Origin: Sulfurovum sp.
GTDB lineage: Bacteria; Campylobacterota; Campylobacteria; Campylobacterales; Sulfurovaceae
Length of the DNA: 6,507 bases
Assembly: GCA_027029065.1 (NCBI GenBank)
Contig: JALVGO010000137.1
Span: 4,757-11,263, forward strand
Reading direction: 5' to 3'
Positions 1 to 4,592 of this stretch are shown one piece after another. Position 1 is the stretch's first letter. Each line of letters opens with the position of its first letter. Below the pieces are notes generated by a model, which was given only the letters and a program-made list of their open reading frames with translations, was not told where the DNA came from and ran no database searches. Made by a program: the position numbers and the translations under genes.

Positions 1-37
1 AAATCTACAGCACACTTCGCCTATTTGGTTTTTGAAG
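1..37 (+). repeat. Dispersed ~36-bp repeat, copy 1
   Basis: This is the first of three imperfect direct copies (the others start at 132 and 222). The shared core begins AAATCTRCRGCAYACT and ends GCCTATTT, and is followed by a looser T/G-rich tail ending TTGRAG. Copies 1 and 2 differ at two of 26 core positions, copies 1 and 3 at four. The copy starts at the first base of the window, so the repeat tract may continue upstream. Its function is unknown. Copies 1 and 2 fall in different reading frames of the only open frame across this stretch, which argues that the repeat is not protein-coding. Confidence 0.8.
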
Positions 38-74
38 TGGGATTGCACTGCATCTTCGGAGGAGTACGCTCAGT

Positions 75-115
75 CTTGCTTGTAGCAAGCTCCCTCGGCA
101 CAACCCTCCTTGTGC
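75..115. other. Two adjacent short hairpins between repeat copies 1 and 2
   Basis: Two perfect short inverted repeats lie side by side: CTTGCT/AGCAAG (75-80 with 84-89, loop 3) and GCACAA/TTGTGC (98-103 with 110-115, loop 6). Neither is followed by a T tract on either strand, so they do not look like intrinsic terminators. They may belong to the same repeat-derived element as the flanking ~36-bp copies. Function unknown. Confidence 0.4.
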
Positions 116-131
116 TTGCACTCTCTGTGAG

Positions 132-167
132 AAATCTACAGCATACTCCGCCTATTTGGGTTTGGAG
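132..167 (+). repeat. Dispersed ~36-bp repeat, copy 2
   Basis: Second copy of the repeat described at position 1, starting 131 bp after copy 1 and in the same orientation. Its core differs from copy 1 at two positions (C to T and T to C), and its tail reads TTTGGAG. It is followed by a C-rich stretch and then the first heptad array at 184. Confidence 0.8.
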
Positions 168-183
168 ACAATCCCCCCGATCC

Positions 184-225
184 CTTAATCCTTAGTACTT
201 AACCCTTAAACCTTAAACCTCAAAT
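184..225 (+). repeat. Heptanucleotide tandem array A (CTYANNN, 6 units)
   Basis: Six contiguous 7-bp units in strict register: CTTAATC, CTTAGTA, CTTAACC, CTTAAAC, CTTAAAC, CTCAAAT. The first four bases are held as CTYA while the last three vary, so this is a phased degenerate repeat and not a simple microsatellite. The final unit runs into repeat copy 3, whose AAAT it shares, and the next seven bases (CTGCGGC) still start with CT. Related arrays lie at 274-371 and, inverted, at 2949-2997. Short tandem heptamers are known from other bacteria (for example STRR repeats of cyanobacteria), but I cannot assign a named family. Confidence 0.9.
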
Positions 226-257
226 CTGCGGCACACTCTGCCTATTTACTGTTGGAG
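222..257 (+). repeat. Dispersed ~36-bp repeat, copy 3
   Basis: Third copy, 90 bp after copy 2, same orientation and the most diverged of the three (four core differences from copy 1). It overlaps the last heptad of array A, so the two repeat types are physically joined. Its tail ends GTTGGAG and leads straight into a perfect GTGTAC/GTACAC inverted repeat. Confidence 0.75.
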
Positions 258-272
258 TGTACCTATGTACAC
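257..272. repeat. Perfect 6-bp inverted repeat (GTGTAC/GTACAC, loop 4)
   Basis: GTGTAC at 257-262 pairs with GTACAC at 267-272 around a 4-base loop CTAT. It sits between repeat copy 3 and heptad array B. No T tract follows, so a terminator is unlikely. It may be part of the repeat element or a protein-binding dyad. Confidence 0.45.
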
Positions 273-273
273 C

Positions 274-371
274 CTACGCCCTGCATTCTCAATCCTTAGC
301 ACTTAATCCTTAATCCTTAACCCTTAACCCTTAATCCTTAACCCTCAGCGCTCATCACTCATCACTAAAAA
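274..371 (+). repeat. Heptanucleotide tandem array B (CTYANNN, 11 clear units)
   Basis: Positions 288-364 are eleven uninterrupted 7-bp units: CTCAATC, CTTAGCA, CTTAATC twice, CTTAACC twice, CTTAATC, CTTAACC, CTCAGCG, CTCATCA twice. The phase extends loosely on both sides: CTACGCC and CTGCATT at 274-287, CTAAAAA at 365-371. CTTA units come first and CTCA units later. The block contains CTCAGCGCTCA (344-354), found as an exact reverse complement in the array after nrdA. It lies about 200 bp upstream of the nrdA start. No promoter or gene is visible inside it. Confidence 0.93.
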
Positions 372-410
372 ATCTGCTTATATTTTTGCAAATGCCCTGC
401 AGTGCTGTGC

Positions 411-438
411 TTGTAAAACTATTACATTTCCTTATAAA
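411..438 (+). promoter_or_regulatory. Candidate promoter for nrdA
   Basis: TTGTAA (411-416) and TATAAA (433-438) are separated by 16 bases in AT-rich DNA just after the repeat tract. They are the best sigma-70-like pair I see in the nrdA leader, and would leave a 5' untranslated region of roughly 130 bases. Other AT-rich hexamers (for example TAAAAT at 492-497) are possible -10 elements without a good -35, so the choice is uncertain. Confidence 0.35.
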
Positions 439-490
439 AATATTGTTGAAAAATGATACAGAATTTCAAACACACTTAACAATAATTTGA

Positions 491-528
491 GTAAAATCGG
501 GTAATCTTTTACCCTCAAAAAGTGGGTA
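491..528 (+). promoter_or_regulatory. nrdA leader dyad with alternative pairings
   Basis: GGGTAA (499-504) and TTACCC (509-514) form a perfect inverted repeat with a 4-base loop. The same right arm can also pair with GTAAAA (491-496, using TTTTAC at 507-512) or with GGGTA (524-528, using TACCC at 510-514). It lies about 65 bases upstream of the nrdA start codon. It could be an operator or an mRNA leader structure. It does not match the NrdR box that I know, and there is no T tract for a terminator. Confidence 0.35.
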
Positions 529-577
529 TCCAAATGTCACTGGCATGTTGTTTTTTGCCGATAATTCAGGAGTATGT

Positions 578-2947
578 ATGATTCGTGTTGTAAAGAGAAA
601 CGGTAGAGTAGAGACCTTGGATGTTACCAAGATCCAAAAGTACACCTCAGCTGCGGTAGAGGGGCTTGCGGGGGTCAGCCAGAGTGAGCTGGAGGTCGAT
701 GCAAAACTGCAGTTTCGTGACATGATCACCTCTGAGGAGATCCAGACAACCCTTATCAAAACAGCGGTTGACAAGATCGATATTGATCGTCCAAACTGGA
801 CATTTGTCGCTGCGCGTCTTTTCCTGTACGATCTCTATCACAAAGTCACCGGATTTACCGGTTACAATCACCTCAGAGAGTATTTCGAAAGAGGGGAGAA
901 AGAGGGACGCATTGTGTTGGGGCTCAAAGACAAGTATGACCTCGATGACCTCAATGACTACATCAAGCCTGAGCGAGATCTGCAGTTTACCTATCTTGGT
1001 ATCCGTACGCTCTATGACCGCTATCTTATCAAAGACAGAAAGGGTGTACCGATCGAGCTGCCGCAGCAGCTTTTTATGGCGGTGGCGATGTTCCTTGCGC
1101 AAAATGAGTTTGATTGTCAGACATGGGCGAAGAAGTTCTATGATATTCTGAGCAAGTTTGAAGTGATGGCGGCAACACCGACGCTCTCCAATGCACGTAC
1201 CCCAAGACACCAGCTCAGCTCCTGCTACATCGGTTCCACACCTGACAATATTGAAGGGATCTTTGACGGCTACAAAGAGATGGCACTGCTGAGCAAGTTC
1301 GGCGGCGGTATCGGCTGGGATTGGACACAGGTAAGGGGTATGGGTTCTTTCATTGACGGACACAAGCATGCTGCAGGGGGGATCGTACCGTTTCTTAAGA
1401 TCGCCAACGATGTTGCCATCGCTGTCGATCAGCTTGGTACCCGTAAAGGGGCGATTGCTGTTTACATTGAGCCGTGGCATGTGGATGTGAAAGACTTCCT
1501 CGATCTCAAAAAGAACTCCGGAGAGGAGCGCCGCCGTGCACACGATCTTTTCCCAGCACTCTGGATCAACGACCTTTTCATGGAGCGTGTCGCCAATGAC
1601 GAGATGTGGACACTTTTCGATCCGTTTGAAGTCAAGGAGTTGACAGAACTTTACGGTGAGGAGTTTGAGAAACGTTATGTTGAACTTGAAAACAGCGACG
1701 ATGAGATTACCAGAGAGCGTATCTCTGCCAAAGGGCTATGGAAAGAGATTCTCCGCTCCTACTTTGAGACAGGAAACCCGTTCCTGTCCTTCAAAGATAC
1801 GGCAAACCGTGCCAACCCCAACAAGCATGCAGGGATTATCCGCAGTACGAACCTCTGTACGGAGATCTTCCAGAATACAAGCCCCAACCACTACAAAATA
1901 CGCTTTGTCTTTGAAGACAGTACAACCGAGTCGTATGAAGAGAATGAACTATTGACAGTTGACAGTGGCGTGACCAAACCTGCCAAGAAGGTGACAGCAC
2001 TTGACAGCCTCAATGGCAGACAAATATGGATCGTTGACAAAGAGAAGATCGATGGCGATACAGCCGTGTGTAACCTTGCTTCTGTCAACCTCTCCAAGAT
2101 CAACACCAAAGAGGATTTTGAACGGGTTGTTCCTGTAGCAGTGCGTATGCTTGACAATGTGATTGACCTGAACTTCTATCCGTTGGCAAAGGTGAAGAAG
2201 ACCAACGAGAAGTCCCGTTCCATCGGTCTGGGTGTCATGGGGGAAGCGCAGATGCTGGCAGAACACAAAATAGAGTGGGGAAGCCCGGAACATCTTGAAA
2301 AGATCGATGAGGTGATGGAGTCCTTCTCATACTACACCATAGAAGCCTCCAGCAACCTGGCACTTGAAAAGGGTACCTACCCCAACTTTGAAGGTTCGGA
2401 CTGGTCAAAAGGGATCTTGCCGATTGACAAAGCAAATGAAAATGCCTGCAAACTGGTTGACAGAGGCGGACTCTTCGGCTATACCCACGACTGGCAGCGA
2501 CTGCGAGAAAAGGTCAAGAAAGACGGTATGCGAAACGGCTACCTCATGGCAGTGGCGCCGACAAGTTCCATCTCTATCCTTACAGGAACCACACAGGCGA
2601 TCGAACCGGTCTACAAGCGTAAATGGTTTGAAGAGAACCTTTCCGGGCTCATCCCTGTTGTCGTACCGAACCTCTCGCCGGATACTTGGCAGTACTACAC
2701 CCCGGCATACGACCTTGACCAGAACCTGCTGATCAAAGCCGGTGCCATTCGCCAAAAGTGGCTCGACCAGGGACAGTCGCTGAACATCTTTATCACGCTT
2801 GACAAAGCCAGTGGACGGTATCTCAACGAGATATATATGAACGCATGGAAGTTTGGACTCAAGTCCACCTACTACCTGAGAAGCCAGTCACCAGAGAGTA
2901 CGAATGATATAGAAGACAGAAGTCAGGAGTGCGTTGGATGTCAGTAG
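578..2947 (+). CDS. nrdA: Ribonucleoside-diphosphate reductase, alpha (large) subunit, class Ia
   Basis: Reduces ribonucleoside diphosphates to deoxyribonucleotides for DNA synthesis, in the cytoplasm, with the radical-carrying NrdB. An ATP-cone allosteric domain occupies about residues 1-90. The catalytic barrel shows redox cysteines C216 (SSCYIG) and C498 (AVCNLASVNL), the active-site set N425, C427 and E429 in NLCTE, the paired radical-transfer tyrosines Y765/Y766 (STYYLRSQ), and a C-terminal CVGC thiol pair (C785, C788) that re-reduces the active site. The ATG at 578 is chosen over an in-frame ATG 11 codons upstream because AGGAG (568-572) sits 5 bases before it and the protein then begins MIRVVKRNGR, as in the family. 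At 789 residues it is longer than E. coli NrdA (761), mostly through about 48 extra residues between E429 and C498. No nrdB follows; the partner must be encoded elsewhere. Flanking heptad repeats suggest a monocistronic unit (inference). Confidence 0.97.
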   Translation: MIRVVKRNGRVETLDVTKIQKYTSAAVEGLAGVSQSELEVDAKLQFRDMITSEEIQTTLIKTAVDKIDIDRPNWTFVAARLFLYDLYHKVTGFTGYNHLREYFERGEKEGRIVLGLKDKYDLDDLNDYIKPERDLQFTYLGIRTLYDRYLIKDRKGVPIELPQQLFMAVAMFLAQNEFDCQTWAKKFYDILSKFEVMAATPTLSNARTPRHQLSSCYIGSTPDNIEGIFDGYKEMALLSKFGGGIGWDWTQVRGMGSFIDGHKHAAGGIVPFLKIANDVAIAVDQLGTRKGAIAVYIEPWHVDVKDFLDLKKNSGEERRRAHDLFPALWINDLFMERVANDEMWTLFDPFEVKELTELYGEEFEKRYVELENSDDEITRERISAKGLWKEILRSYFETGNPFLSFKDTANRANPNKHAGIIRSTNLCTEIFQNTSPNHYKIRFVFEDSTTESYEENELLTVDSGVTKPAKKVTALDSLNGRQIWIVDKEKIDGDTAVCNLASVNLSKINTKEDFERVVPVAVRMLDNVIDLNFYPLAKVKKTNEKSRSIGLGVMGEAQMLAEHKIEWGSPEHLEKIDEVMESFSYYTIEASSNLALEKGTYPNFEGSDWSKGILPIDKANENACKLVDRGGLFGYTHDWQRLREKVKKDGMRNGYLMAVAPTSSISILTGTTQAIEPVYKRKWFEENLSGLIPVVVPNLSPDTWQYYTPAYDLDQNLLIKAGAIRQKWLDQGQSLNIFITLDKASGRYLNEIYMNAWKFGLKSTYYLRSQSPESTNDIEDRSQECVGCQ

Positions 2948-2948
2948 G

Positions 2949-2997
2949 GAAAAAGTCTTGAGCGCTGAGTCTTGAGAATAAAGGATTTGGGTTTAAG
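2949..2997 (-). repeat. Heptanucleotide tandem array C, inverted relative to arrays A and B
   Basis: Read on the minus strand, the stretch is seven phased 7-bp units: CTTAAAC, CCAAATC, CTTTATT, CTCAAGA, CTCAGCG, CTCAAGA, CTTTTTC. Four fit CTYANNN and three are degenerate but hold the phase. It starts 1 bp after the nrdA stop codon. The 11-mer TGAGCGCTGAG (2959-2969) is the exact reverse complement of 344-354 in array B. There is no recognisable intrinsic terminator in or right after it; a T6 run at 3011-3016 has no stable stem before it. Confidence 0.85.
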
Positions 2998-3055
2998 GTT
3001 GATAAAAGTATTTTTTGTGCTACCATTTCCTAATTCTTATAAATTCTCCTTATAT

Positions 3056-3146
3056 CCAAAATAGCCTATTTAAAATCCAAAATAAGCCATTTTTACCATT
3101 TTACCTAACTCCGGTATGAAAAATAAAATAAAAATGCTTATTTTGG
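3056..3146. repeat. CCAAAATA box repeats and an 18-bp near-perfect inverted repeat
   Basis: CCAAAATAGCC (3056-3066) and CCAAAATAAGCC (3077-3088) are direct repeats 21 bp apart. The second, extended to 3095, is complementary to 3129-3146 (TAAAAATGCTTATTTTGG) over 18 pairs with a single bulged C, with a 33-base loop. The result is a long AT-rich cruciform or hairpin. No T tract follows the right arm. It lies in the gap between nrdA and the GGDEF gene and could be a cluster of protein-binding sites or an RNA structure; nothing identifies the partner. Confidence 0.6.
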
Positions 3147-3283
3147 CTCTACTGGAAGGTGTTTTGTTGCAGTTTTATTATGATGGCTACACAAACATTT
3201 CACACAAAATCACTATACTGCGAATAAGAAGGAGAGAGGGGCTTCTCCTCCTCCCCTTGATTGACAGCCTCTCCTCCTTCTGA
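3116..3283 (+). CDS. Doubtful small ORF, 55 codons, hydrophobic N-terminus
   Basis: An open frame from an ATG at 3116 to a TGA at 3281 encodes a 55-residue peptide. It starts MKNKIKMLILALLEGVLLQ, a lysine-rich start followed by a hydrophobic run that resembles a signal peptide or short membrane segment, and then has a basic RIRRRE patch at about residues 36-41 and a leucine-rich end. There is no Shine-Dalgarno sequence before the ATG. A GGAAGG at 3154-3159 precedes an in-frame TTG at 3167, giving a 38-residue alternative. The frame runs through the right arm of one hairpin and all of the next, so a chance ORF in structured non-coding DNA is at least as likely. I recognise no family. Confidence 0.2.
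   Translation: MKNKIKMLILALLEGVLLQFYYDGYTNISHKITILRIRRREGLLLLPLIDSLSSF
3214..3219 (+). promoter_or_regulatory. Candidate -10 element ahead of the C/U-rich hairpin
   Basis: TATACT lies 7-8 bases before the left arm of the hairpin at 3227, so a transcript from it would start almost exactly at AAGAAGGAG. There is no good -35 at the usual distance (ACAAAC at 3191-3196). Weak -35 boxes are common in Campylobacterota promoters, so the element remains possible but unproven. Confidence 0.3.
3227..3281 (+). ncRNA. Purine/pyrimidine hairpin with C/U-rich loop (possible sRNA or leader structure)
   Basis: AGAAGGAG (3227-3234) pairs with CTCCTTCT (3274-3281), and AGAGG (3235-3239) with CCTCT (3268-3272). 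This makes a 13-bp stem with one bulged base around a 28-base loop. The loop contains a C/U-rich tract (3242-3256) with CTCCTCCT, close to the anti-Shine-Dalgarno sequence of 16S rRNA. A competing hairpin pairs AGGGG (3237-3241) with CCCCT (3253-3257) and displays CTTCTCCTCCT as its loop. C/U-rich loops occur in Helicobacter RepG-type sRNAs that bind G-rich leaders, which makes an sRNA thinkable. However, no T tract follows, so it is not a canonical intrinsic terminator and no 3' end is visible. It could equally be part of the long 5' leader of the GGDEF gene. Confidence 0.35.
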
Positions 3284-3340
3284 AAACCTTCAAATAAAAA
3301 CGTATATTGCCTGTCAAAATATGATGTAGCCGACCCTTTT

Positions 3341-3382
3341 CATGGTTTAAGTATTTTCCATGTATGATGATACATACTTAAA
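3341..3382. promoter_or_regulatory. Dyads immediately upstream of the GGDEF gene
   Basis: TTTAAGTAT (3346-3354) is repeated inverted as ATACTTAAA (3374-3382), with GTAT/ATAC (3362-3365 with 3370-3373) nested inside. A competing pairing is CATGG (3341-3345) with CCATG (3358-3362). The right arm ends 2 bases before the AGGA ribosome-binding site. It may be an operator or a leader hairpin that affects translation start. A possible -10, TATGAT (3320-3325), lies just upstream without a clear -35. Confidence 0.4.
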
Positions 3383-3396
3383 TCAGGACAAAAAAT

Positions 3397-4476
3397 ATGC
3401 TTACACAAAATATCTACTATCAGGAAGAGCGAAAATACGCAAGTGACCGGTTTCTTGCTTTGGTGGTGCTTACCCTTCTGGCTTTTGTACTTTCCGGACA
3501 AAGCAGTGGTGTGATGGCCGAAAAGTCGGTGTTGACAGGGTTTGTGCTGCTTGCTTTGACACTCTTTTCTATGGCACACTACTATTTTATATCGGCGTAC
3601 CCCTCTGCCTTAGTGACTGTTCGAAAAAACCTTTTAATTGCTTCGGATCTGGCTGTACTTACTTTTCTTATCATTACCTATGGTGAAATCGGGCTCTTTT
3701 TGTTGCCGTTGTATATTTTGATCGTGATGCGGAGCGGTTTGAGTTTTGGCATCTCATTTTTCTATTCGAGTTTGCTGTTTGCCGGTGCTTCATGGGTTGC
3801 ACTGTTGACTTACTCTTCGTATTGGCAGGCACACAGTGACATTATCGCTACATTTGCCATTACGACATTTCTGATTCCATTCTTCTATCTGCGTGTGATT
3901 ACCCGCGTGCATGAAGAGAATAATGAATTGACACAGACACTCAATGATGTTTCGTACGATGCAAACTATGATGAACTGACCGGTGTGGCAAACCGTAAAC
4001 AGTATAAAGATAAGATGATGGAACTGCTTCATGAAAAAGAACCTTTCTCTCTGCTCTTTATTGACCTTAACAAGTTTAAAGCAATCAATGATACCCATGG
4101 GCACCATATCGGTGACGAGGTACTAAAAGAGGTCGCCCGCAGACTTTCTGAAAATATTGACAAAGATGATTTTATCGCCCGTCTGGGAGGAGATGAGTTT
4201 GTTATTATTACCAAGCGTAAAAAGGTCTATATGGACAAGTTCATTGCCAAACTGGAGCGTAATGTAATTGGTCGCCATAAAGTAGGCAGTCTCATTGTGC
4301 CGATAGAGCTGAGTATCGGTATCAGCTTCTATCCCGAAGATAACCATAGTGCGATGCTTCTGGCAAAATATGCGGATGAAGCGATGTATAGAGCCAAAAA
4401 AGATGAAGAGAGATACCACTACTTCTATCATGAGATACGTGATCAAGCAGAAGAGAAGAAGCAGGAGAAACAGTAG
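3397..4476 (+). CDS. Membrane-anchored GGDEF protein, probable diguanylate cyclase
   Basis: Likely makes the second messenger cyclic di-GMP from two GTP at the inner membrane. Residues 1-168 hold about five to six hydrophobic segments (roughly 19-34, 44-66, 79-95, 97-112, 117-138, 147-168) without a recognised sensor fold. A short charged linker leads to the GGDEF domain at about 186-343. Catalytic features are intact: DELTGVANR (192-200), metal-binding D223, N231 and D240 for guanine, GGDEF at 264-268, SIGIS (306-310) and ADEAMYRAK (326-334). The inhibitory RxxD site is not: the position five residues before the GGDEF-flanking pattern reads DKDD (255-258), with aspartate where arginine is needed. 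The C-terminal tail is charged (EEKKQEKQ). The start ATG has AGGA (3385-3388) 8 bases upstream. No EAL domain is present. The input signal is unknown, and the neighbours give no hint. Confidence 0.9.
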   Translation: MLTQNIYYQEERKYASDRFLALVVLTLLAFVLSGQSSGVMAEKSVLTGFVLLALTLFSMAHYYFISAYPSALVTVRKNLLIASDLAVLTFLIITYGEIGLFLLPLYILIVMRSGLSFGISFFYSSLLFAGASWVALLTYSSYWQAHSDIIATFAITTFLIPFFYLRVITRVHEENNELTQTLNDVSYDANYDELTGVANRKQYKDKMMELLHEKEPFSLLFIDLNKFKAINDTHGHHIGDEVLKEVARRLSENIDKDDFIARLGGDEFVIITKRKKVYMDKFIAKLERNVIGRHKVGSLIVPIELSIGISFYPEDNHSAMLLAKYADEAMYRAKKDEERYHYFYHEIRDQAEEKKQEKQ

Positions 4477-4503
4477 TTTCGCACAGGCTCTTGCTCCTAT
4501 GCA

Positions 4504-4533
4504 TTGAGAATAAAAGTTGATTTTAGCTATAAT
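4504..4533 (+). promoter_or_regulatory. Promoter of the thrS-infC operon
   Basis: TTGAGA (4504-4509) and a perfect TATAAT (4528-4533) are 18 bases apart, with TTTTAG directly before the -10 as in Campylobacterota promoters. Transcription would start near 4540, giving a leader of about 50 bases. That leader contains a small TGTGA/TCACA dyad (4554-4558 with 4562-4566, loop 3). The gap between the GGDEF stop (4476) and thrS is only 113 bp and I see no intrinsic terminator in it, so some read-through from upstream is possible. Confidence 0.75.
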
Positions 4534-4575
4534 AGCCCCATTTTCAGGGCACCTGTGAGTGTCACACATTTTTAC

Positions 4576-4592
4576 AGAAAAGGTTTGTTTTG
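4576..4592 (+). promoter_or_regulatory. Ribosome-binding site and TTG start of thrS
   Basis: AGAAAAGG (4576-4583) lies 6 bases before TTG (4590-4592). No ATG or GTG in frame is found between this site and the conserved HSTAH region, so the TTG decides the start of the protein. The resulting N-terminus MSENLIGYLD resembles other Campylobacterota threonyl-tRNA synthetases. Confidence 0.7.

Noticed and set aside
1..195. Open frame on the + strand from the window edge to TAG at 193-195, with a hydrophobic VLLVASSLGTTLLVLALSV stretch
   Set aside because: No start codon is visible, the frame is built from the dispersed repeats, and the two repeat copies in it are read in different frames. It ends inside heptad array A. 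Most likely non-coding.
1..257. Possible CRISPR array from three spaced repeats
   Set aside because: Only three copies with uneven distances (131 and 90 bp), imperfect cores, one copy merging with tandem heptads, and no cas genes.
545..577. Earlier in-frame ATG for nrdA, adding 11 residues
   Set aside because: No Shine-Dalgarno sequence before 545, while AGGAG is ideally placed before the ATG at 578 and the family N-terminus begins there.
647..1543. Long antisense open frame (298 codons) over nrdA, and other antisense frames over nrdA, the GGDEF gene and thrS
   Set aside because: They mirror the strong codon bias of the true genes, lack family-like motifs, and overlap genes with complete catalytic signatures.
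3261..3266. Perfect TTGACA as a -35 box
   Set aside because: The sequence 16-18 bases downstream (around AAACCT) is not a -10, and the hexamer lies in the hairpin loop.
3227..3281. Intrinsic terminator for nrdA
   Set aside because: The stem is strong but neither strand has a T tract directly after it (GAAAACC on +, TATTCGC on -), and it lies 280 bp beyond the stop codon.
3340..3579. Minus-strand frame of 79 codons overlapping the GGDEF gene start
   Set aside because: It is antisense to a well-supported gene, has no ribosome-binding site that I can see, and shows no recognisable motif.
4554..4566. TGTGA/TCACA dyad in the thrS leader as a CRP-type site
   Set aside because: The spacer is 3 bases instead of 6 and the dyad lies downstream of the predicted transcription start. 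A small leader hairpin is a simpler reading.
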